A stretch of 44,077 nt of DNA from Pseudomonas koreensis (GTDB lineage Bacteria; Pseudomonadota; Gammaproteobacteria; Pseudomonadales; Pseudomonadaceae). The DNA lies in contig NZ_JAOEJU010000035.1 in assembly GCF_025447595.1 (NCBI RefSeq), positions 1-44,077 of the forward strand. The letters run 5' to 3'. The notes under the pieces were generated by a model, which was given only the letters and a program-made list of their open reading frames with translations, had not been told where the DNA came from and did no database searches. This document shows positions 17,292 through 23,538 of this stretch, one piece after another. Made by a program: the position numbers and the translations under genes. How positions within the stretch are numbered: the stretch's first letter is position 1; each line of letters opens with the position of its first letter.

Positions 17292-18455
17292 ATGACCGTG
17301 TTGAAGATGTCCGACCTCGATCTGCAAGGTAAGCGCGTATTGATCCGCGAAGACCTCAACGTCCCAGTCAAGGACGGTGTTGTCACCAGCGATGCGCGTA
17401 TCCTGGCTTCGCTGCCGACCATCAAGCTGGCCCTGGAAAAAGGCGCGGCCGTGATGGTCTGCTCGCACCTGGGCCGTCCGACCGAAGGCGAATTCTCTGC
17501 CGAGAACAGCCTCAAGCCTGTCGCTGACTACCTGAGCAAGGCCCTGGGCCGCGAAGTGCCGCTGGTGGCCGATTACCTGGGCGGCGTTGACGTCAAGGCC
17601 GGCGACATCGTGCTGTTCGAAAACGTGCGCTTCAACAAGGGCGAGAAAAAGAACGCCGACGAGCTGGCCCAGCAATACGCCGCCCTGTGCGACGTGTTCG
17701 TGATGGACGCTTTCGGCACCGCTCACCGCGCCGAAGGTTCGACGCATGGTGTTGCCAAGTTCGCCAAAGTCGCCGCTGCCGGCCCGCTGCTGGCCGCTGA
17801 ACTCGACGCACTGGGCAAAGCCCTGGGCGCACCGGCCAAGCCGATGGCGGCCATCGTTGCCGGTTCCAAGGTCTCGACCAAACTCGACGTACTGAACAGC
17901 CTGAGCCAGATCTGCGATCAACTGATCGTCGGCGGCGGCATCGCCAACACCTTCCTGGCTGCGGCCGGTCACCCGGTCGGCAAGTCGCTGTACGAGCCGG
18001 ACCTGCTGGACACCGCTCGCGCCATCGCCGCCAAGGTCAGCGTGCCGCTGCCGGTCGACGTGGTGGTTGCCAAGGAATTCGCCGAGAGCGCCGAAGCGAC
18101 CGTGAAACTGATCGCTGACGTCGCTGCCGACGACATGATCCTCGACATCGGCCCGCAAACCGCGGCCAACTTCGCCGAACTGCTGAAGTCGTCGAAAACC
18201 ATCCTGTGGAACGGCCCGGTCGGCGTGTTCGAATTCGACCAGTTCGGCAACGGCACCAAAGTGCTGGCCGAAGCCATCGCCGAAAGCGCGGCGTTCTCGA
18301 TTGCCGGCGGTGGCGACACCCTGGCGGCCATCGATAAATATGGCGTGGCGGAAAAGATCTCCTACATTTCCACCGGCGGTGGCGCGTTCCTCGAATTCGT
18401 CGAAGGCAAGGTGCTGCCGGCCGTTGAAGTCCTGGAAAGCCGGGCCAAGGCCTGA
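17292..18455 (+). CDS. pgk: Phosphoglycerate kinase
   Basis: A 387-residue cytoplasmic kinase interconverting 1,3-bisphosphoglycerate and 3-phosphoglycerate with ADP/ATP. Motifs: KRVLIREDLNVPVKDG near residue 15, CSHLGRPTEG near 60, the nucleotide-domain segments GSKVSTKLDVL and NGPVGVFE, and GGGDTLAAI at the C-terminal end. The ATG at 17292 is chosen over an in-frame GTG at 17283 because AGGAAG at 17278-17283 then lies eight bases upstream. Only 12 bases separate it from epd, so they form an operon. Confidence 0.98.
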   Translation: MTVLKMSDLDLQGKRVLIREDLNVPVKDGVVTSDARILASLPTIKLALEKGAAVMVCSHLGRPTEGEFSAENSLKPVADYLSKALGREVPLVADYLGGVDVKAGDIVLFENVRFNKGEKKNADELAQQYAALCDVFVMDAFGTAHRAEGSTHGVAKFAKVAAAGPLLAAELDALGKALGAPAKPMAAIVAGSKVSTKLDVLNSLSQICDQLIVGGGIANTFLAAAGHPVGKSLYEPDLLDTARAIAAKVSVPLPVDVVVAKEFAESAEATVKLIADVAADDMILDIGPQTAANFAELLKSSKTILWNGPVGVFEFDQFGNGTKVLAEAIAESAAFSIAGGGDTLAAIDKYGVAEKISYISTGGGAFLEFVEGKVLPAVEVLESRAKA

Positions 18456-18489
18456 GGCCGCCCGATTGGCCAGGCAAAGGAGTGTTCAG

Positions 18490-18711
18490 ATGGTCAAGTC
18501 GTTAGCGCTGTTGCTGCTGACCGGTACGCTGGCAGCCTGCGGGAGTAACCCGAAGGCCGAGCCGACACCGGCACCCGGCGAGGCACAGAAAGGCTGCTAC
18601 CAGGCCGACTGGCAGGCCGAAACCAACCCGGTGCTGAACAAGCGCTCGGGCCCGGACGGTCTGGACAAATACGAGACGCAAACCCCGGCCAAGGAACATG
18701 GTTGTCCTTGA
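18490..18711 (+). CDS. Small predicted lipoprotein (73 aa)
   Basis: A 73-residue protein: signal peptide MVKSLALLLLTGTLAAC with lipobox LAAC, then a short Pro/Glu-rich linker (NPKAEPTPAPGEAQ) and two further cysteines (KGCYQ and HGCP) that may pair. AAGGAG at 18477-18482 precedes the ATG by seven bases, which fixes this start against a much longer upstream reading frame that overlaps pgk. It lies 34 bases after pgk on the same strand, so it is probably part of that transcript. No family recognised and no function assigned. Confidence 0.8.
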   Translation: MVKSLALLLLTGTLAACGSNPKAEPTPAPGEAQKGCYQADWQAETNPVLNKRSGPDGLDKYETQTPAKEHGCP

Positions 18712-18767
18712 CCGGTCTGACTCTTTACTCAAGTCCGGCGGCGTGCGCTGCCGGTCGAGGAACACGG

Positions 18768-19100
18768 ATGAAAGGCTTGATCGCCGTTGCGGCACTGGGA
18801 TTGTTGGGTGGTTGTGCGCAGTGGAACCCGTTCCAGTCGTCCGCCCCTGTGGATAACTGGACCACCTGGACCTGCGACAGCCAGGCCAAGGTGCTGTGGC
18901 GCTTCACTGATGCCGCCCGCAAGGAAGTCGATGTGCGCCTGGGCGGCGGCGATCAGGTCTATCGCCTGAAAGAAGAGCCGGGCGCCTCGGGCGCGCTGTA
19001 CAGCGACGACATGCTGGCGTTTCACATCAAAGGTGAGGAAGGCCTGGTTTACTGGGTCGCCACCAATGATTTGATCGGCCGGGGCTGCAAAGCGCAGTAA
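18768..19100 (+). CDS. MliC-like lipoprotein (C-type lysozyme inhibitor family)
   Basis: A 110-residue lipoprotein with lipobox LGGC (Cys16). The mature part matches the MliC/PliC eight-strand domain: WTCDSQAKVLWRFTD, VDVRLGGGDQVYRLKEEPGASGALYSDD, FHIKGEEGLVYW and a final RGCKAQ. The first and last cysteines of the mature domain could form the disulfide of this family. Known members inhibit host C-type lysozymes from the outer membrane. GAGGAA lies six bases before the ATG. It is the second small lipoprotein between pgk and fba. Family call is good; actual lysozyme inhibition is inferred. Confidence 0.8.
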   Translation: MKGLIAVAALGLLGGCAQWNPFQSSAPVDNWTTWTCDSQAKVLWRFTDAARKEVDVRLGGGDQVYRLKEEPGASGALYSDDMLAFHIKGEEGLVYWVATNDLIGRGCKAQ

Positions 19101-19120
19101 TTGAAACACCACGGACCCAG

Positions 19121-19209
19121 TGTGGGAGCGAGCCTGCTCGCGATAGCGGTGTAACAGTCACTGCATGGTTGACTGCAAGAATGCTATCGCGAGCAGGCTC
19201 GCTCCCACA
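19121..19209. repeat. REP pair (REPIN-like), CAGGCT-core type
   Basis: TGTGGGAGCGAGCCTGCTCG (from 19121) and its complement ending at 19209, about 41 bases apart, in the gap before fba. The orientation is outward-inverted relative to the 2175 locus, and the inner spacer resembles those at 31520 and 32852 (…AGTCA…TTGACTGCA…). Confidence 0.92.
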
Positions 19210-19348
19210 GGGGCCGGGCAGAATCAAGAATCGAGTAATACCGAATCACCGGACCGGGGCCGACCCCCGATCTGCAATCACTTGAATAGCCGCCGCCGCT
19301 CCGGCAGGCTGGCACGATTAACGACCCAAACCGGGAGAGAGACACACA

Positions 19349-20413
19349 ATGGCACTTATCAGCATGCGCCAGATGCTGGACCACGCAGCCGAGTTCGGCT
19401 ACGGCGTTCCAGCCTTCAACGTCAACAACCTTGAGCAGATGCGCGCCATCATGGAAGCCGCTGACAAGACTGACTCCCCGGTGATCGTTCAGGCTTCGGC
19501 CGGTGCCCGCAAATACGCCGGCGCCCCGTTCCTGCGTCACCTGATACTGGCGGCAATCGAAGAATTCCCGCACATTCCGGTGTGCATGCACCAGGACCAC
19601 GGCACCAGCCCTGACGTCTGCCAGCGTTCCATCCAGCTGGGCTTCAGCTCGGTGATGATGGACGGCTCCCTCGGCGAAGACGGCAAGACGCCGACCGACT
19701 ACGAATACAACGTTCGCGTGACCCAACAAACCGTTGCCATGGCTCACGCCTGCGGCGTTTCGGTAGAAGGCGAGCTGGGCTGCCTGGGTTCGCTGGAAAC
19801 CGGCATGGCCGGTGAAGAAGACGGAATCGGCGCCGAAGGCGTTCTGGATCACAGCCAGATGCTGACCGACCCGGAAGAAGCCGCTGACTTCGTCAAGAAG
19901 ACTCAGGTTGATGCCCTGGCCATCGCCATCGGCACCAGCCACGGCGCCTACAAGTTCACCAAGCCACCTACCGGCGACGTGCTGGCGATCGACCGCATCA
20001 AGGAAATCCACAAGCGCATCCCGAACACCCACCTGGTGATGCACGGTTCCTCGTCGGTTCCACAAGAGTGGCTGGCGATCATCAACCAGTACGGCGGCGA
20101 CATCAAAGAAACCTACGGCGTACCGGTTGAAGAAATCGTCGAAGGCATCAAGCACGGCGTGCGCAAGGTCAACATCGACACCGACCTGCGTCTGGCATCC
20201 ACCGGCGCCATGCGTCGCCTGATGGCCACCAACCCGAGCGAATTCGACCCGCGTAAATTCTTCGGCGAAACCGTCAAGGCGATGCGCGATGTATGTATCG
20301 CTCGTTACGAAGCTTTCGGTACTGCCGGCAACGCTTCGAAGATCAAGCCGATTTCGCTGGAAAGCATGTATCAGCGTTATCTGAAGGGTGAGTTGAACGC
20401 CAAGGTCAATTGA
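19349..20413 (+). CDS. fba: Class II fructose-1,6-bisphosphate aldolase
   Basis: A 354-residue zinc aldolase that reversibly joins dihydroxyacetone phosphate and glyceraldehyde-3-phosphate. Zinc and catalytic segments are visible: HQDHGTSPD near residue 83, VEGELGCLGS near 137, GTSHGAYKF near 195 and VMHGSSSVP near 230, with KVNIDTDLR near the phosphate site. Length and the CMHQDHG pattern place it in the class IIA/IIB type common in Pseudomonas. GGGAGAGAG precedes the ATG. A strong terminator follows and closes the tktA-to-fba cluster. Confidence 0.97.
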   Translation: MALISMRQMLDHAAEFGYGVPAFNVNNLEQMRAIMEAADKTDSPVIVQASAGARKYAGAPFLRHLILAAIEEFPHIPVCMHQDHGTSPDVCQRSIQLGFSSVMMDGSLGEDGKTPTDYEYNVRVTQQTVAMAHACGVSVEGELGCLGSLETGMAGEEDGIGAEGVLDHSQMLTDPEEAADFVKKTQVDALAIAIGTSHGAYKFTKPPTGDVLAIDRIKEIHKRIPNTHLVMHGSSSVPQEWLAIINQYGGDIKETYGVPVEEIVEGIKHGVRKVNIDTDLRLASTGAMRRLMATNPSEFDPRKFFGETVKAMRDVCIARYEAFGTAGNASKIKPISLESMYQRYLKGELNAKVN

Positions 20414-20440
20414 GACTGGGTGTTGAGCTGATTTGAAAGA

Positions 20441-20466
20441 AACCCGCCGCGAGGCGGGTTTTTTTT
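20441..20466 (+). terminator. Intrinsic terminator of fba
   Basis: AACCCGCC (20441-20448), loop GCGA, GGCGGGTT (20453-20460), then six more T. A textbook hairpin and U-tract 27 bases after the fba stop. Confidence 0.95.
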
Positions 20467-20507
20467 GCCATGATTTTTCATGGCGAACTCATATTCCTGC
20501 TGGGTGA

Positions 20508-20570
20508 AATGTCACCTATAGCGGATAAAATCCGGATCGGTTTAGCCAAAGTTCGATATGGGTGACATTT
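20508..20570. repeat. 10-bp inverted repeat bordering the low-GC patch
   Basis: AAATGTCACC (20508-20517) and GGTGACATTT (20561-20570) are perfect inverted repeats 43 bases apart. They sit between the fba terminator and the first orphan gene, where base composition changes. They could be a remnant of insertion-sequence ends or a regulatory element. No transposase remnant is visible beside them. The rest of the gap, 20571-20650, holds nothing recognisable. Confidence 0.5.
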
Positions 20571-20650
20571 TTATGGTCTACACAGCATGTCAGTTTAGTT
20601 TGTAGGTTAGCGGTTAAATAATTCCGTCTCCCCGTTTGTTTTCTTGTGTT

Positions 20651-21010
20651 TTATTTAGTGAAGGTGATGTTGTATGTTCTACCTACATTCGGTCCTCCGC
20701 GATCGACGCGAACAGTGCCGTTCAAATTGGAGTAACTTCTGTCAGGTGAACTCATGCTGATAGTGAGTACGTTGTATTCCGGGGATCCTGCTTCTGCCTG
20801 AAGGTTAAAAGAAACTGCGGATTCATTCGATAAGTTTTGATAGGTGAAACTTCCTTTAACGGTAAAGGTAAGTCCGTAATAATCCATTGTGGCCTGTGGT
20901 ATGTTGCCTGTTAGCGGGTCAGAAGCAATAATGCTGAGAGTGGCGTTATGGCTTTCGCCGGCATCATACACTCGCCCGTAATAGGTTCCGTTCGGATTGA
21001 CTTGACCCAT
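20651..21010 (-). CDS. Unrecognised 119-aa protein, beta-rich
   Basis: Not recognised. A 119-residue protein with no signal peptide or membrane segment. Alternating polar/hydrophobic stretches (NGTYYGRVYDAGESHNATLSII, LTFTVKGSFTYQNL, VLTISMSS, RTYNITFTK) suggest a small all-beta fold; the spacing loosely recalls calycin/avidin-type barrels, but this is only an impression. It contains no cysteine, which is unusual for an exported protein. AGAAAGG precedes the ATG. Its A+T content is clearly higher than neighbouring housekeeping genes, suggesting horizontal origin. An orphan terminator-like hairpin lies 113 bases upstream. Confidence 0.6.
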   Translation of the reverse strand: MGQVNPNGTYYGRVYDAGESHNATLSIIASDPLTGNIPQATMDYYGLTFTVKGSFTYQNLSNESAVSFNLQAEAGSPEYNVLTISMSSPDRSYSNLNGTVRVDRGGPNVGRTYNITFTK

Positions 21011-21122
21011 GACCTTTCTCCCTCATTTGTTCGTATGGAATGTTTAAATTTTAGGATGAATGGTTTTCCATCCTTCTTATTGTGCCGTTCACGATGTTAG
21101 TTTTTAACTCGAGCTGTGGCGC

Positions 21123-21146
21123 CTGTTAGAAGTGACAGTTTTTTAT
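21123..21146 (+). terminator. Orphan terminator-like hairpin, copy 1
   Basis: CTGTTA (21123-21128), loop GAAG, TGACAG (21133-21138), then six T, with one G-U pair in the stem. It reads as a plus-strand intrinsic terminator, yet no plus-strand gene precedes it. It resembles the hairpin at 22578-22602. Confidence 0.45.
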
Positions 21147-21271
21147 AGTTATTTGGAATAGGTCTTGGTTTTTTTTGATATTTGGATAAATGTGGCGAGA
21201 AAAGGCAGCGGGTTTGTTTGCTTTGAATATGAAAGATTCGGACGCAGATGCCCGGGGAAATGCTGAGAGTA

Positions 21272-21301
21272 ATAAAAGGGGGCGACTCAATGAAGTCGCC
21301 C
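21272..21301 (-). terminator. Terminator behind the DUF6124 fragment
   Basis: GGGCGACT (21280-21287) and AGTCGCCC (21294-21301) with a 6-base loop. On the minus strand the stem is followed by CCTTTTATT. It lies 12 bases after the stop of the truncated DUF6124 copy, in the position corresponding to the terminator of the full gene. Confidence 0.75.
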
Positions 21302-21313
21302 ATTTTGCACTTA

Positions 21314-21449
21314 TTACTTCGGCTCGACATGATCCAGCGCCTGATTCACCGCCAGTTCCCCCAGCATCACCAGTTGCGCAATGCCTATTGCGGTCTTGCG
21401 GTCGGCGGGGGCGAGGGAGGCGGCGAAGTTGTTGAACATTTCGCTGGCA
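21314..21449 (-). pseudogene. Truncated second copy of the DUF6124-like gene (3' end only)
   Basis: The minus strand encodes about 45 residues nearly identical to the C-terminus of the intact gene at 22762-23124: ASEMFNNFAASLAPADRKTA, then GIAQLVMLGELAVNQALDHVEPK, ending in two stop codons. Differences from the intact copy are few (MFNN for MLNN, LAPAD for LPPAD, ALDH for ALNH). Homology stops abruptly at 21449, upstream of which no matching N-terminal part exists. It is probably the residue of a duplication or of an insertion that split a tandem pair. An internal ATG could still yield a 41-residue peptide; expression is unknown. Confidence 0.8.
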
Positions 21450-21461
21450 ATAAATAGATCC

Positions 21462-21490
21462 GTCCCCTTATCGTAAGGTCCCCTTATCGT
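21462..21490. repeat. 13-bp tandem direct repeat at the fragment junction
   Basis: GTCCCCTTATCGT occurs at 21462-21474 and 21478-21490 (period 16), with a third partial CCTTATAG after it. It lies just beyond the point where DUF6124 homology ends, so it may mark the recombination junction. Confidence 0.7.
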
Positions 21491-21531
21491 CGCCTTATAG
21501 TATCGATCCTATCGACGTGGGCGAACAAAGC

Positions 21532-21984
21532 CTAGGGAAGCCAGAATCCGTAGAAAGAACGAGTGACCGCGTAAACCGTGCCTCCAATCGATATTTCTCC
21601 CCAGATTTCATAGCCAGGATCGTTTCCAAAACCATCCGTCCCAGTAACGTTATTTTGATACGGCAGGCTAAACATAGTTGCAGAGTTCGGGGAGGTGATC
21701 GTCACCGGAGGAAAGGTAATTGTTGGCGGTGGCGGGTTATAAGGTTGGCCATTAGGTAACATGACACGGTCTGCATATATTGTGAGGAGGCTGCCAGGAA
21801 CGACGTTTGGTGTGGGTGGAAAAATGAAGCGTGTTCCCGAAGCCTTTTTATAGGGGCCGGGATTTCTTTGGAAAGCGGCTGTCAGAAGATTTCCGTTGAC
21901 TCCCGGCGTTCCAGCGGGAAGAAACTCAGTAGATTGAAAAGATTGCGCAATGAAGAATGGAGGAGGGGTAGTGGGAGTTGCCAT
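21532..21984 (-). CDS. Unrecognised proline-rich 150-aa protein
   Basis: Not recognised. The 150 residues include many prolines (TPTTPPPF, FPPTPN, NPPPPTITFPPVTITSP) and aromatic/glycine-rich ends (GYEIWGEISIGG, SFYGFWLP), suggesting an extended or beta-sandwich protein. No signal peptide, membrane helix or cysteine is present. GGAAGG eight bases before the ATG is a good ribosome site. It lies 44 bases downstream of the 163-residue gene on the same strand, so the two are probably one transcript. Base composition is lower in GC than the flanks. Function unknown. Confidence 0.6.
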   Translation of the reverse strand: MATPTTPPPFFIAQSFQSTEFLPAGTPGVNGNLLTAAFQRNPGPYKKASGTRFIFPPTPNVVPGSLLTIYADRVMLPNGQPYNPPPPTITFPPVTITSPNSATMFSLPYQNNVTGTDGFGNDPGYEIWGEISIGGTVYAVTRSFYGFWLP

Positions 21985-22028
21985 GACGTTTACCTTCCAT
22001 GCTGTTGGGTTGTTTTTCTTGTGTGGAT

Positions 22029-22520
22029 TTAATCAAAAACAACGAAGATGTTAAGGTTTTCTGGATATGTTGGGCCCGACTTAAGAGAATTAACAGTTCT
22101 AGCAAGCTGGTCTTGAGCAAAAAAGAATGCACGTTCGCTTTTAAAGAATATGTAGTCAGGTTCAAGCGCCATCGCGGATAAAAATATAAATCCGGAGTTT
22201 TGGGGTGGTTGGGATGGTTGGGGCGGTTTATCATTCGGGTTGTGTATTGAAAAATGTCCATTTTCATCTTTATAAAATTTGCTGATTATCATGGCGTTAT
22301 CATAAAATCTCTCATCAAGATACACTTTTTTTATGTTTTCGATCTTCACTGTTTTTGTAGTGTTTGTAGGATGTAAAGTTATCCCTATAGTTTTTTGCTC
22401 CTCTTCAACAGACTTTATTTCGCCTTCCAGTAATTTAAGTATGTTGTTTTCTGATGCCACAATACTAATTTTGGCGCCAGGCATAAAAATGATTTTTGGC
22501 TGAATGTGTGAGTCACTCAT
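22029..22520 (-). CDS. Unrecognised 163-aa protein
   Basis: Not recognised. The N-terminal part (residues about 5-70: KIIFMPGAKISIVASENN, LLEGEIKSVEEEQKTIGITL, VKIENIKKVYLDE) looks like a small beta-barrel domain. A proline-rich linker follows (NDKPPQPSQPPQNSG, about 100-114), then an aromatic C-terminal part (DYIFFKSERAFFFAQDQLART). The ATG at 22520 is chosen because GAGGAG lies about ten bases upstream; an in-frame start 10 codons earlier has no ribosome site. Codon use is strikingly AT-rich (many AAA, ATA, TTT codons) for Pseudomonas, so recent acquisition is likely. Probably co-transcribed with the proline-rich gene. Confidence 0.6.
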   Translation of the reverse strand: MSDSHIQPKIIFMPGAKISIVASENNILKLLEGEIKSVEEEQKTIGITLHPTNTTKTVKIENIKKVYLDERFYDNAMIISKFYKDENGHFSIHNPNDKPPQPSQPPQNSGFIFLSAMALEPDYIFFKSERAFFFAQDQLARTVNSLKSGPTYPENLNIFVVFD

Positions 22521-22577
22521 TTTTTTCAATCTCCTCGAAGGGTGTTGCATGAGATTGGATTATTTTTTTGTTAACTG

Positions 22578-22602
22578 AAACTGTCAGAGTTGACAGTTTT
22601 TT
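22578..22602 (+). terminator. Orphan terminator-like hairpin, copy 2
   Basis: AAACTGTCA (22578-22586), loop GAGT, TGACAGTTT (22591-22599), continuing as a six-T run. It forms a plus-strand terminator with no plus-strand gene before it, and lies about 60 bases upstream of the minus-strand gene starting at 22520. Confidence 0.5.
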
Positions 22603-22708
22603 ATGATTTTTTGAATTGCGCGTTATTCAGTTCGGCAATATGAAAACAGGTTTGAGTGGGTGGCTTTTCACATTTGCTGATAAGAAATGGTTCAAGCAAT
22701 GGGGTCAA

Positions 22709-22739
22709 CCAAAGAACCCGCCATTGGCGGGTTCTTTGG
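22709..22739 (-). terminator. Terminator of the DUF6124-like gene
   Basis: CCAAAGAACCCGCC (22709-22722), loop of three, GGCGGGTTCTTTGG (22726-22739): a 14-bp perfect stem 22 bases after the stop of the gene at 22762, with T-rich sequence following on the minus strand. Confidence 0.88.
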
Positions 22740-22761
22740 TTTCTCGCTTGCAGATCAGTGA

Positions 22762-23124
22762 TTACATTTTTGGCTCGACATGATTCAGCGCCTGATTCAC
22801 CGCCAGTTCCCCCAGCATCACCAGTTGCGCGATGCCTATCGCGGTCTTGCGGTCGGCGGGGGGGAGGGAGGCGGCGAAGTTGTTGAGCATTTCGCTGGCG
22901 GAGCCGAGGGTTTCGCTGGCGTTGGCCAGCAGGGATTCGGTGTTGTAGGCGGGGTTGGCGAAGTACATGCGGTCGGGTTCGTTGACCGTGGCCATGATGC
23001 GGGCGCCGGGGCAGAGGTAGTGGTCGAGGGCGCGTTCGGCGGCTTCGTTGAGTTTTCGGGAATCGATTGATTCGTACGGGGAAGCCGGGTCTGTTTCCGG
23101 CGGATGAGGCGTCGATATAGTCAT
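22762..23124 (-). CDS. DUF6124-like Pseudomonas protein (120 aa)
   Basis: A 120-residue soluble protein resembling the small Pseudomonas-restricted families annotated as DUF6124. An N-terminal disordered stretch (TPHPPETDPASPYES) is followed by helical segments: KLNEAAERALDHYL, then TESLLANASETLGSASEMLNNF, and a C-terminal IGIAQLVMLGELAVNQAL. No catalytic motif, signal peptide or membrane helix is seen. Such genes are often multicopy in Pseudomonas genomes, and here a truncated second copy lies 1.3 kb away. The upstream region is hairpin-rich (23158-23322). Function unknown. Confidence 0.75.
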   Translation of the reverse strand: MTISTPHPPETDPASPYESIDSRKLNEAAERALDHYLCPGARIMATVNEPDRMYFANPAYNTESLLANASETLGSASEMLNNFAASLPPADRKTAIGIAQLVMLGELAVNQALNHVEPKM

Positions 23125-23157
23125 TTGCTCAAAACCTGATTGGAGTGCCCCCGCTCT

Positions 23158-23322
23158 GGCTACTAATCAAAGTGGAGGCAACTGTACGCAGGTTAGTAGA
23201 CCGGGGTTTCGAGCAAGCCGGCGCACCCGAGGGTGCCCTGCGCACAGTCGCCATCAGGCGCAGGAATCGAAATTCCTGACTGATAGATGCTTGTGCACAA
23301 GCTCGAAGCCACGGGCTACTAA
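23158..23322. other. Hairpin-rich non-coding element upstream of the DUF6124-like gene
   Basis: GGCTACTAA occurs at 23158-23166 and 23314-23322, and the inverse TTAGTAG at 23193-23199. TTAGTAG with CTACTAA, and TTCGAGC (23208-23214) with GCTCGAA (23301-23307), form a long outer stem. Inside are GGCGCACCC-GA-GGGTGCC (about 23220-23237), CAGGAAT/ATTCCTG (about 23261-23278) and the palindrome GCTTGTGCACAAGC (23289-23302). This could be a structured leader, a small RNA or a small mobile element. The remaining gap 23323-23538 has two further small hairpins (TCACTG/CAGTGA, TTTAAAC/GTTTAAA) and no credible gene. Confidence 0.45.
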
Positions 23323-23538
23323 ACCCGATCACTGCGAATCAGTGACCCGAATCAAGTTACCGATGGCCCTCCAGGCGCACAAGCCGGCGGATTCTGGCGT
23401 ACCGGTAGGCAGCGACGCAAGCCGTTGTAGGCTTCGGGAAGTTGCGCCGGGCTGCTTTAAACATGACCGTTTAAACGTCAGCGCTGCTGCAGGCGCCATC
23501 GCTGGCAAGTCGAATCGTCGCACCGCAACTCCCACAAG

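Noticed and set aside
18301..18489. N-terminal extension of the small lipoprotein into pgk
   Set aside because: It overlaps pgk in another frame and would bury the signal peptide; the ATG at 18490 has AAGGAG in the right place.
21097..21330. 77-codon minus-strand frame between the DUF6124 fragment and the 119-aa gene
   Set aside because: It overlaps the fragment's terminator and the orphan hairpin, has no ribosome site and no coding character.
22656..22886. Plus-strand frame opposite the DUF6124-like gene, also repeated opposite the fragment
   Set aside because: The repeat of this frame is only the mirror of the duplicated minus-strand coding sequence.
23158..23322. tRNA-like or integron attC site in the hairpin-rich segment
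   Set aside because: There is no cloverleaf with a T-arm GTTCGA-type loop in place, no anticodon arm, and the ends lack the attC GTTRRRY/RYYYAAC core.
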